Shown here piece by piece: positions 12,150 through 22,125 of a stretch of 34,392 nucleotides of DNA. The notes below the pieces were generated by a model. The model did no database searches, was not told where the DNA came from, and was given only the letters and a program-made list of their open reading frames with translations. Source of the DNA: Hirudo medicinalis (Eukaryota; Annelida; Clitellata; Hirudinida; Hirudinidae); the NCBI GenBank assembly GCA_011800805.1, contig MPNW01000906.1, positions 20,077 to 54,468 of the forward strand, in the 5' to 3' direction. A program made the translations under genes and the position numbers. Positions within the stretch are counted from its first letter, which is position 1, and the number at the start of each line of letters is the position of its first letter.

Positions 12150-12291
12150 GGAGCCACTGAGGCGTGGAACGCTCGAGGTGTAAGATTGTTACAACGGTTT
12201 TGGAATATTTTTAGAATTTGCTTTTTAGTTGATATTTAAGTGTATGGGTTGATTTATTATTGCATGGGTTTGTTTATTTCGCGGCAACGAT

Positions 12292-12345
12292 CCAATCAAT
12301 CAATCAATCAATCAGTCAATCAATCGATCAATCAATCAATCAGTC
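12292..12345. repeat. CAAT tetranucleotide repeat
   Basis: About 12 CAAT units with single AGTC and GATC variants. Confidence 0.93.
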
Positions 12346-12537
12346 CCTCCCTGGTGGTTAAAACTTTCCAGCGGAACAAGATGTGCACAAAAACTGCTGG
12401 CTCATTGAAATGTTCCGTCCAGGTTCTGCTAAAAAGCAACATGCTTCAACATCGGGCGTATGAATACAAATAGCATTCTTTAATATTCCGGAACATCTGC
12501 GCGTAACTGATTGGCTCTTCTTTTTTTATAATTATAA

Positions 12538-13085
12538 TTATGAATGAGCGGATGAAAATTGTGAGTGGGTGGATGATAATTATGAGTGGGTGGATGATAA
12601 TTATGGGTGACTGGATGAAAACTATGACTGGGTGGATGATAATTATGAGTGGGTAGATGATAATTATGAATGGGTGGATGAAAACTATGAGTGGGTGGAT
12701 GATAATTATGAGTGGGTAGATGATAATTATGAGTGGGTAGATGATAATTATGAGTGGGTGGATGATAATTATGAGTGGGTGGATGATAATTATGAGTGGG
12801 TGGATGATAATTATGAGTGAGTGGATGATAAAAAATGAGTGGGTGGATGATAATTATGAGTGAGTGCATTATAATTATGAGTGAGAGGATGAAAATTGTG
12901 AGTGGGTGGATGATAATTATGAGTGGGTGGATGATAATTATGAGTGAGCGGATGATAATTATGAGTGAGTGGATGATAATTATGAGTGGGTGGATGAAAA
13001 TTATGAGTGGGTGGATGATAATTATGAGTGAGTGGACGATAATTATGAGTGAGTGGATGATAATTATGAGTGAGTGCATTATATT
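12538..13085. repeat. 21-bp minisatellite, about 26 copies
   Basis: The unit is approximately GAGTGGGTGGATGATAATTAT. Variants exchange GTGG for GTAG or GAGG and TAATTAT for AAAATTGT. The period is a multiple of three, so frames stay open on both strands (heptapeptides such as DDNYEWV on + and HNYHPPT on -). I treat these as by-products of the repeat and not as genes. Confidence 0.93.
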
Positions 13086-13364
13086 TATTATTATAACTAT
13101 GGTTATAATTATACGCCGATAAAGTAGTCCATTAATTTTAACCACTGGGAGGCAATACCGCTTTTGGAGATTTTCGGTCATTAATGAAAATAGTCTTAAA
13201 AATAATTTCATTATTCTGGAATGATTTTGCAATATTTACAACAGCAGTATAATATAATTCTCTTCACGTCGCCAAAATCGGATTAACAAAAACAAAGATA
13301 TTTGTTAAATTTAGATTTTATTTTGATAATACGAATTTCGAAAATTGTAAAAATATTGTCAAAA

Positions 13365-13573
13365 TAATGATAATAATAATAATAATAATTATTATTATAT
13401 TATAATAATTTATTAGTTTATTTATTATTTATAATTTGTTTATTTATTATAATAATAATAATAAATCCTTAAATAATAATAGTTAATAATAATAATAATA
13501 GTTATTATTAATAATTATCAATAAATATTCAAAATAAATATTATTAATAAATAAATATAAATATAATTATATT
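13365..13573. repeat. AT-rich AAT/ATT region with foldback potential
   Basis: Runs of AAT are followed by ATT, and then AAT again around TTTATTAGTTTATTTATTAT. This allows nested hairpins just upstream of the Helitron-like element. Confidence 0.85.
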
Positions 13574-13744
13574 AATCTATAATATAAAACAGAAAGTGCG
13601 TGTGTATGTCTATCTGTCCGAAGATGCCCAGTTGTTTGAGGGCAAGTAACTGGCTGGATTTGAAGGACGTATTTAATAATAAAATTAATTATAATGGATA
13701 AGAAATTATTTATTTGACTGGCGAAGCCCGTTTAAAAAAGCTAG
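13574..13744 (+). mobile_element. Short non-autonomous Helitron-like (HINE/Helentron-type) element
   Basis: The element starts in AT-rich DNA with AATCTATAATATAAAA followed by a GTGTGTATGTCTATCTGTCC-like tract. It has a CTGGCTGGATTT segment in the middle and ends with a small GGC-GAA-GCC hairpin (13720-13728) followed by CCGTTT and CTAG (13741-13744). This order (TCTATAxxATAAAA, GTxTGTCTGTCC, GGCTGGA, GGCGAAGCCxGG, CTAGT) is that of Helentron-associated non-autonomous elements in many animals. It has no terminal inverted repeats, no coding capacity, and simple repeats on both sides. An internal ATT/TAA stretch replaces part of the usual body. Confidence 0.5.
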
Positions 13745-13787
13745 ACATAATTTATAATCTAATTATAGTATAAATAAATATAATAAC

Positions 13788-13832
<45 letters not shown>
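13788..13832. repeat. ATT microsatellite downstream of the Helitron-like element
   Basis: About 15 nearly pure ATT units. Together with 13365-13573 it places the element inside AT-rich repeats, the usual insertion context of HINEs. Confidence 0.92.
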
Positions 13833-13849
13833 AACATAATTATATTGAA

Positions 13850-14447
13850 TTGATTTTAATGCATTCACGGTTATCAATGAAAGTCAGACATTCCTCTTGA
13901 GTCAATCTATCAATCAAGAGGCCAATCATCTGTCGATAAGGAAATGACGTCATTAGGAAGGCCAAGGTCTTTCCAAGTCATTTGGAATTTCCAATTACTT
14001 TGATTTCGAACTAAGTTTGTCTCTCAACTTTGACTGATGACGTTGATAATAGGTGTGGTATTCGACAGGGTAGCCGAGAGGGTGTCAAGGGGACAAAGTG
14101 TGCAAAGGGGCCCGGCAATTTTGGGGGGAGGCCGCCCGGGTTTTTAAGTATTAAAATTACAATCTCAATGACCTTTTTTTTTGCTTTTCCATTACCAAAT
14201 TGACATAACATAGGGGCCCGTGTCTGCTTTGCTAGGAGCCCGAGAGGCTTTTTGTCGGCTACTCCGGTATGGCCATGGTAGCTGCGGTCGGTGTCCATGG
14301 CTACGACGGCGTGCATCCCGGGAAAAATTATATCAAACTAGAAAGTGATGATGGGAAAATCTCTTCCATTCTCGTTTTGAGGTTTCTGTTCTAAAGATAG
14401 GCACGCCAATTAAGATGGAGAGGCCCATCGAAAAACCGCCAGGCAAA
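13850..14447. other. Unassigned, partly GC-rich sequence
   Basis: Around 14095-14145 there are GGGGCCCGGC and GGCCGCCCGGG palindromic blocks. Around 14210-14320 there is a second GC-rich block with CCATGG sites. The open frame on the minus strand (14011-14316) has no domain. It may be an old repeat copy, but I cannot name it. Confidence 0.4.
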
Positions 14448-14830
14448 AATGATGATGACGATGACGACGACGATGATAACGATGATGATGACGACGACGA
14501 TGATAGAGATGATGATGATGATGACGATGACGATGACGATGACAACGACAATGGTGATGATGTTGGGGATGCCTACGATGATGGCGGAGGGAAAAGTTTG
14601 AAAGAGCTCCTCAATTAACTCCAGCATTTCTTCTATTTTCTTGGATTTAATAGGAATCAATTTTTATTTCGCCCGGCCTCCTTGGCGCAATTTTCCTTGC
14701 TTTCTTCCTTCGGCGCTAGAGGAAGAACTCGACATGCGTCATCATCAACATCATCAAATCATCGTCGTCGTCGTCATCATCATCATCATCATCATCATCG
14801 TCGTCGTCGTCGTCGTCATCATCATCATTC
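14448..14830. repeat. Facing GAT/GAC and ATC/GTC arrays, about 175 bp apart
   Basis: GAT/GAC units occupy about 14448-14560. ATC/GTC units occupy about 14735-14825. On one strand the second array is the complement of the first, so single-stranded DNA or RNA can form a large hairpin. Confidence 0.85.
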
Positions 14831-14934
14831 CAGTACAGATTAAAATCTTTTAGATGCTATTTTCCAGAGTATTTATTTCTGTGGAGAATAAAATATAAAA
14901 CTCGGGAATACAAATTTTGAAGATAATATCAGAA

Positions 14935-15010
14935 ATAATATTAATAATAATAATAACATTAATATTGATATTGATTATATTGATATAATATTAATTATAT
15001 TAACAACAAT
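14935..15010. repeat. AAT/ATTGAT AT-rich tract
   Basis: Interrupted AAT and ATTGATAT units. No coding potential. Confidence 0.8.
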
Positions 15011-15262
15011 ATTGATAATAAATATCGCTCGTACAAACAATTTGTGTTCCAGAACTCCTTGAAACTTTGAGGTTAAAAGACTGATAGAAATAATTTCAGT
15101 TTATTATTTATTCATATTAAGATAATTATGACTTCAGGAAACATTCCTCGTCATTTTCCAAATCAAAAATTATGCCGAGACCGAGAAGTGCAAGAGCGAC
15201 AGGTTATGATTCTAAGATTATGATTACATGATTACAGATATTGAGAAAGTCCAAGGGTCAGT

Positions 15263-15715
15263 GACAGACACAAACTCAAAAATAGAAATGAACAATGAAA
15301 GACAAAGAAGATATCATCAAGGTCTGAACAACATCATAGTTTGACAATAGTTTTTGGAAAGTCAAAAGAAAAAGAACTTGTGTCAAAGCTCCTGAAAGAA
15401 GCAACAGGCACAAAAATGGAATTGGAAATCCTGGAAATGTTCAGAAATGGCAAAAAAAAAGTTGAAGATTCTTCAAAACCAAGGTACTTACTGACAAAAT
15501 TTGTAAGCTTAGAGACCAAGAACATGGCTCTGGACAACAGCAGAATGTTGAAAGACATGAAAAGTCATCCGCAAAAAGTCTTCAGCAAAGTTATCCTAAG
15601 CCTTGATTTGTCAAAGGAAGACAGGGGGTACTGCAAGAAATTGCTGGCAGACAAATTAAAAGAAGTCAATCAGAAGGGAGGAAGCAAGAAGTGGGTCATA
15701 AGGCTCAAGGGATAA
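15263..15715 (+). pseudogene. Decayed non-LTR retrotransposon ORF1-like (L1 RRM-type) fragment
   Basis: The frame 15341-15715 encodes 124 residues with no ATG start. The pattern is that of the RRM plus C-terminal domain found in ORF1-type proteins of many invertebrate L1/CR1-like elements: IVFGKSKEKE, then LEMFRNGKKK, then SKPRYLLTKF (usual consensus is close to RPRPLLVKF), then DLSKEDRGYCKKLLADKLKE (consensus is close to DLTxEERxxxKxL), then WVIRLKG before a stop. Upstream, a second frame reads ERQRRYHQGLNNIIV and then meets stops. That would be the preceding part of the same domain, shifted in frame. So the copy has lost its reading frame and its 5' part. No reverse transcriptase follows. 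A T/G-rich (TTTTTG)n run lies downstream. I infer the family from motif spacing only. Confidence 0.6.
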
Positions 15716-15776
15716 CTTGGGGCTTTCCGTGGCATTGCGTACAGAAGAGCAGTTGAATGAAATTAACAGAACTATT

Positions 15777-15815
15777 TTTGTATTTATGTTTTTGTTTTTG
15801 TTTTTGTTTTTGTTA
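15777..15815. repeat. TTTTTG hexamer run
   Basis: About four TTTTTG units lie 60 bp after the ORF1-like fragment. They might be the remains of its 3' tail, but no target-site duplication is visible. Confidence 0.75.
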
Positions 15816-15975
15816 CTTTCGAGTTTGATTTAAGACGAATTGTGCGTGCACAGTTTAAGTTATTTAGTTAAGTTAAATTTTCAGTCCCGCGGAGATCCCG
15901 AGCCATGTTTGGGGGGCTCTACAAAGTTTAAGGTTCACTCATTTGGATGGATTTTGAATGTTTGGTCGGAAAAGA

Positions 15976-16460
15976 TAATAATAATTAATAATAACAATGT
16001 AATAATAATAATAATAATAATATAATAATAATAATAATAATAATATCGATCTCAATCTATTTATTAATTATTTCTTTTCATTCGTCAGGTGGCAGGACGT
16101 CTCTCCGAAGAGGAAGCACGGACATCCTATAGTGACCTGACATCTATCGAATGATTTTGAATGTCTGTTTGAATTAATCTCATTTTACTGCTCTGACATT
16201 TTCAAACAATTCTTCATTTTCTGATTTCTCGTTCTGCCCTTAACAAATGTTATTTATTGTTATCATTTGTAGTTTTTATTATTATTATTATTATTAATTG
16301 TTATTTATTGTTATTAGTTGCTATTATTTGTTATTTATTGTTAACAATTGTTATTTATTGTTATTATTTGCCATTAATTGTTATTTATTGTTAATATTTG
16401 TTATTTATTGTCAATAATTCTTGTTTATTATTCTTATTTGTTATTTATTAATATTAATTG

Positions 16461-16508
<48 letters not shown>

Positions 16509-16510
16509 TC
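15976..16510. repeat. AAT arrays and a diverged TTGTTATTTA repeat
   Basis: AAT units run over 15976-16047, and a degenerate 22-25 bp repeat based on TTGTTATTTATTGTTATTA runs from about 16240 to 16470, followed by pure ATT (about 16465-16507). Between them, at about 16085-16200, is unique sequence. Confidence 0.85.
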
Positions 16511-17490
16511 ACATGGGCAATAAATACTCTCAGATGAATGAATTCTTTCGATTGCTAAACGGTTTGCCATGTTTTGTTACTATTAATTATGGTTATACAA
16601 TAATTTATTGGCACCATATTTATACGTAATAATACCATATTATTACGTAATATCATCTAACAACTGCTGTTAGTGTCGTTATTTGCTGATATTTATTACT
16701 AGCAATAGCGAGTGTCATAATCATTTTCGTGCCCCGTTGGCTTAAAAAAAATAAAAATTCGGACTTAAGAAAACCAAAAAATTAAATTGACCGGCTCTCC
16801 TTGACATCGATTCATTCATTATTTTTCCTCGATGCAAAAAAAAATGACGCCATGACAGTTTAAGACTTCGATGACGTCAGACGATAACTCGGAAGAATCC
16901 AAGGTCTTCTGTTTTCGTCATGTTATTTTTTGACCCATTTCCTGCCGTCCCCCGGGGCTCACTGGCGGCTTAGGTTGAGGTGCTTTTCATTTCATAAAGT
17001 GACACTTAAGACAATTTGTTTTTTTTTTAAATCTTTTATTAAATAGACATAAAGAGTTTTTATGATTTGTGTCGAGTGAAAAGCCATTAATTTGTATTAT
17101 TAATAGTATTACGTTGTGTTTTATAATGTTTGAATATATTTATTGTGATTATTAATATATATTTTTTCATTGAACATGTTTGTTATTTATTATTATTTTT
17201 ATTATTATTGTTATTATTTATTATTTTTATTATCTTTTTTTTATATTATGTTATTTAGAATTTTTCGGAATAATTAATAAATTTATTATCGAATCAATTA
17301 TTTTTGTCCACAATTAAACGCTCATCAAGCAATCAATTAAATGATTTAACTCTCTCAAATCATTTATTTATTATTAATTTGCAACAATTTCCATTTGTTC
17401 ACTTTCTGGAAAACTCCACCAGGTTTAAGTCGGCATAAATTTTTTTTTGTCAATTTTAAAATTTGGCCACATTATTTTTGCTTTTCATTT
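16511..17490. other. Unassigned AT-rich sequence
   Basis: No gene recognised. It contains homopolymer A and T runs and scattered ATT units. Confidence 0.5.
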
Positions 17491-17574
17491 GACGTGAATA
17501 TAATATAATATAATATAATATAATATAATATATAATATAACGTATATATGTATATATAATATTATTATTATAAT

Positions 17575-17610
<36 letters not shown>

Positions 17611-17630
17611 ATATAATATGTGAATATATT
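17491..17630. repeat. TATAA pentamer array and TA-dinucleotide palindromes
   Basis: About eight TATAA units (17498-17535) are followed by TATATATGTATATATA and its mirror further on (17578-17612). The mirrored TA blocks can extrude as a cruciform. Confidence 0.88.
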
Positions 17631-17974
17631 TTTTTTCAAAGGTCTATAGTGATCCTGCGACAATCACAGCGCACGATGACACTAATGCAATGATCCAATA
17701 ATCCAATCATTAATGTTTCCTGAATATTCATTATTTATTTTATTTGAATATTCATTATTATATTCATTATAATATAAATATTATCGTGTGATATATTATC
17801 ATACATCCGCGTGTTCTCTGGAGGTGATCATTTCAATTTGAATATTTAGCACTTCGTCAGTGGACCAATTAGACTAACAACAAAGCTCCTCAGTTATTTT
17901 TGATAAGTTATAATTACCAGTAATTATATAATTTAATAACAATGATATTAATAATAATTCCATGTTCATAAATA

Positions 17975-18172
17975 TTAATTATTATTATATTATTATTGTT
18001 GTTATTATTAATTATTATTATTACTAATATTTTTATTTCTATTATTATCATTATTATTACTATTATTATTATTACTATTATTATTATTATCATTATTATT
18101 ATTATCATCATCATCATTATTATTATTATTATTATCATCATTATTATTATTATTATTATTATTATCATATTC
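17975..18172. repeat. ATT/ATC microsatellite
   Basis: About 190 bp of ATT units with ATC and ACT interruptions. The poly-Ile reading is not a gene. Confidence 0.95.
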
Positions 18173-21080
18173 CCATAGGTAAGGATAAATGCTGAGACAG
18201 GCGTTATATGGGAATCTCGTTTGAATTATGGATCCAATCTTTATTGCGTAATCTCTGCTCTCTGTCTATAAGCCATGCCACCTTAAGTGGTATTTATTTT
18301 TGGATGTGTTATTGCTAATGTCGTAATAGTTATTATTACGTCGTAATAATTAATAATTTTTATTATTCTATCGTTTGTCGGGGATAGAGTTACGTTCAGA
18401 AATTTGAAATCAATGTGATGACCTCGATTCTTGTCTCACTCACCTTTCATTTCGATCGGTGTTTCATCTTTTTATAATTTTATTTCCTTTTATTTGTTTT
18501 ATTATTATCAATTTTTTTTTAATTTCGGCCCTCGTCGACATTTTCCAGAGGTATTTGGTTTCATTTTCGGAAGAGGAAAAATAACCAAATAAAATAAAAA
18601 AACAAATTTAAGTCCTCCGCATGATTCCGGATTCCATCTTTTCAAAAAAAAAAATATGTCCGCTGGAAATTGGTCCCAGTAAATCATTGCACGGCCCGGC
18701 GACCCAAAGCCCCAGAAAATGGCCAATCACAGGCCTTCCTTCGTAATACCTTCTTGGAGCCCTTTCCTGTAATTGGAGGCAGTAGTTAGGGAATAAATCT
18801 TCTTGACCTATGACCGAATGATCTAAGGTTTTTGGAGACAGCATAACCCGCCCTGACCTAAAGGCTCAATTGGTTAATGCCCTAACGACCTTCAGAATTT
18901 AGTATCTGGGGTACAGAGGTCGCGATAAAATGTAATCACGAGCTTTTACCACTTTGCCACGGGGTGATGGTTCATTTTTGTAGGATGGATGGAGTTAGTT
19001 TTTTTTTTTTAATATTTTCATAAGTAATAAGTAACTTATGACACCATAAGTCTACAGGTTACCAATTTTTAAATCAATGACTTTTTCTTCTCTAGAATGG
19101 TTCAAAAAGTCAAATAAACAGAAAAATAAATTTGAAAAGGTCAAATAAAACAGATAAAAAATAATTAACTTAGTTCAGAATTTATATTTTAAATATTAAT
19201 TAAAGTGAATTAAAGTTCTAGAGGTGAGTTTAAGTTTTACACTCTCAAGCGATCCGGATCTCTTCAGATCACCAAAGAAGATATTTTTCAACGAGAACAG
19301 ACTTTTAACCTCTCAATAAATAAATAAATAAATAACTCAAACAGATGCAATATCAAGCAGACGATTGTTTTCGACGAACACCATCATGGCGTGTTTTCAC
19401 ATAAGGGCTGTCAAACATCTCTTTTATTTTCATGTCAGATGAAATTTGAATTATGTGATTCAAAACACGATTCGATTCCTTTGAAAGTCGTTGGCGATGT
19501 TTTGAAGTTTGAATTCGAAGAGATTATTTGTCGTTACGTAATTAAATTAACAAAACGCGTGCCATTATGTAATTGTCGAGCTTGCTTTTCTTCCCGGGAA
19601 GAATTTTAGAAAAATGGACAAAAAAATCTGAAATTTGCACAGTCTTGATAGTCCAAAGACTTCACTTTTGTCTGCCGAAATAGTTCAATGCAGTCTCTAA
19701 ATTGATTTAGAGTCTTAGAGATTAGTCTTTCTTGGGGAGCGTTGTGGTAATATTAAGGACATGGTAAGGAAATCTGGTTATATATTCAGAATAAAATCGT
19801 TCGAAATGGTTTTTGATGAATGCAACAGTTTTTGAAATTGTAAACAATTATAAAACACGAAAATATTCCGGCCGCGTTGAGAAATTTATTACGTCAAACA
19901 ACCATTGTGAACTATTATGTAACTTATGCAAATTATGTGAGACTGTCAAATGAGTTTCAATAATCTCATTGAATGCGACATTTACAAATTTTAAAGATAT
20001 TTCCCTGCCATTAAAAACTTAAGAATAAATAAAATAAAGAAATCATCTTGTTTTTGTCAGAGTGGGTTGTCCAAAATCGTTGGAATGTTGCGCACTACTC
20101 TGTTTTTGAGAAAGTGGCCACTTCTTAATTGGTTACACTCGGTTACATAATCCGTTGTGACAGACTTTTCAAAGTGCGGACTATATCTGAAGCATTTCTA
20201 ACTAAAACCTTTAACACTGTCATTGTTATTGACATCCGTCTTGTTCTAATAACTCGTTTTATTCCGTCTTAACAAGGCAGATAGCCATTTATTTGCTCAA
20301 GTAACCCAGAAGGCTCTCATCCTTAACAAGTATTCAACATTTTACTTACCGATATTTTAAATAAAATTAATTAATAAATAAAAAATAATGACATATATTA
20401 TGCGTTTTAAAATCATAAAGTCCTGGAATTGTCCCCAAATAACCTAGCGACCACAGATTTGCACGAAAATCCACTTCGTCTTCCAGTATGGTTGCACCCA
20501 CGTATGGAATAGAATGGCGACAAACGATGTTTCGCGAAATACTATTCCTGGAATTGTTTTTAAATTGTAATTCGCCGAATTATGTCCCTGTGGAAGGTTA
20601 TGATTAGGACAAATGTTGACGATTGCCAGAAGGAACAGTTCTGTTCTTACGAGGAGGCCTTATGTAACGGCTTATTTATCCTTAACTTTTGACTTGTCTC
20701 ATTATGTAAGGTTCGGGTTATATAATCTTTTCAGGGGATGTCTAATCGAGCAAATGTCAACCGAGCTCGCTATTTTAAAATGGTGAGACATCTTTACGAG
20801 GATGTAAATTTTGAAAAGATTTATCTGTCAATTGTTTGACTGCTCGCTATATTCAAATATTCAATTCGATAGCCGAACCAGCAGTGACTTGCGCGCTGGG
20901 CAATTTTTCCGTCGGTCGGGTCCGTTTGTTTTGAAAAATTTACCTTCAAACGAATCTCCAAAAGTAATTTTTATCATGAAAGAAAATTTTTATCTGCTCC
21001 AATTTATTACTAGACAATAAAACGCTAATTTATTTTCGAGTAAAATCAATAGTCGGTAGGAAATTGACGGATATATTAGG
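18173..21080. other. Unassigned sequence upstream of the LONRF gene
   Basis: Apart from the tRNA-like piece at 18846 and a short AAAT run at about 19312-19335, I see no element. Open frames are under 80 codons. The promoter and true first exon of the LONRF gene may lie here or near 21.0-21.2 kb, but I cannot locate them: no clear TATA box stands out from the AT-rich background. Confidence 0.45.
18846..18935 (+). mobile_element. Degraded tRNA-like (SINE head) sequence
   Basis: The run AGGCTCAATTGGTTAATGCC has the form of a tRNA D-arm and A box, with stem GGC/GCC and loop GG dinucleotide, preceded by TA at the position-8/9 equivalent. About 45 nt later CAGAGGTCGCGAT resembles a damaged region before a B box, but the GTTCGAATCC core is missing. 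Acceptor pairing is not evident. I read it as a decayed tRNA-derived SINE. Confidence 0.35.
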
Positions 21081-21081
21081 C

Positions 21082-21191
21082 ATGTCAACGTTAACATCAG
21101 TTATTCTGACGGAGGCTAGATTTGCAGCAGATCTCGAATCGATTCCTCACCTCAAGGTTCATTTCGTCGGCTGCGACTTTGAGAACTCTAA
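21082..21191 (+). CDS. Candidate upstream 5' exon of the LONRF gene carrying an ATG
   Basis: An ATG at 21082 opens a 39-codon frame (MSTLTSVILTEARFAADLES and following). Splicing at TCTAA|GTTGCT (after 21191) would leave two bases that join in phase to exon A at 21434, across a 242-nt intron. The donor is weak and the peptide matches nothing I know. LONRF proteins usually have a poorly conserved N terminus, so lack of similarity is neutral. An alternative is that the start lies outside this segment. Confidence 0.25.
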
Positions 21192-21433
21192 GTTGCTGTA
21201 ATAATAAATTTGAAGTATGATTGATTATCAGTCACATTTGTTCAAGATTTAAATTACATTTCACTGATAAATGATTAGTAGTTTAAGAGAATTAACAAGA
21301 TTTGCGATTTTTTATTGTTCAGTATTTTTTTTTATTGCTTATTAAGTTATGACAGCTAGAAATTTTCTGTCTTTCTTGAAATCACTTCAGGAGTTTCACT
21401 TCAGTTTCGTGTTTTGTTAAAATTTTTATTTAG

Positions 21434-22125
21434 CTTAGAAAATGCTGACGACAAATTTGATTTTTGTTACGTGGATTCTTTGAAGGCAATAATTGAATCA
21501 AACGATACATCCGCTCTTCAGAAAACCGAAGAGTCGTCCTCTCCCGAACCCACCGACATCTCGAGGTTTGATCCAGGAGAAAGTATCTTCCTACAGGGCG
21601 ACTCACTCTTGGCCAAAGGAAAACTCTCGGAGGCTACGTCGTGCTACACCAGAGCCATCCGCACGTCCGGAAGAGACATCTCGCCGTTCAGGCTTCAAAA
21701 CCTCGCTTCAGCCCTGATGGAGTTTTACCTATGCGCTCCCGACATCTGCTCGAGCGAGGAAACGTCCTCGTCCGGCATGGCCGTCTGCGGCGACCTGTAT
21801 CTCCAACGGTTCAAGTCCTGTCCTCTCTTCTGCCCGTCGTGCAAGGGAGCCTACGTGGATCCCGTGACGGACTTTTGCGGTCACACCTACTGTCGCCTCT
21901 GCGTGGAGGAGAGCGAGTTCTGCCTCTTGTGCAGTTACGAAGGCAAGTTCCTGGCCACGTTCGGGAAGATTGAGCTGCTCAAAGTCAACATCGTCCTGAA
22001 CAAGGTCATGGAGATATTTGCGGACGTCGACGAGCTTCTGAGGCTGAAGAAGGAAGCCTACCGTCTGTACAGGACCGGGCAGTACGAGAAGGCCGTGACC
22101 TCCATCAACGAGGCGCTAGCCGGCG
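21434..22125 (+). CDS. LONRF exon A: N-terminal TPR-like helices and RING1
   Basis: The acceptor is a T-rich tract ending in AG at 21432-21433. The donor is G|GTCAGT at 22126. The frame stays open back to 21360, but contains no ATG upstream of the conserved part, so the exon probably starts at a splice acceptor. A second acceptor, ending AG at 21389-21390, is possible. The exon encodes a helix pair with the pattern LLAKGKLSEATSCYTRAI, as in the N-terminal TPR of LONRF proteins. It then encodes a RING finger with Cys pairs CPSC and CLLC and the central CGHTYCRLC (residues 133-166), and then the first helices of the TPR block (LYRTGQYEKAVTSINEAL). It ends in phase 1. The next exon starts with two bases that complete a Gly codon. 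Confidence 0.88.

Noticed and set aside
9988..13085. CRISPR-like regular repeats
   Set aside because: Repeats are contiguous or simple, with no unique spacers, and the DNA is eukaryotic.
12480..13232. 250-codon minus-strand open frame
   Set aside because: It is the 21-bp minisatellite, whose period keeps the frame open. The non-repeat ends have no recognisable protein.
14333..14660. Poly-Ser, poly-Asp and poly-Ile/Val open frames (also at 2.0-2.5, 9.6, 30.9 and 33.3-34.2 kb)
   Set aside because: All are readings of GAT/GAC microsatellites in different frames.
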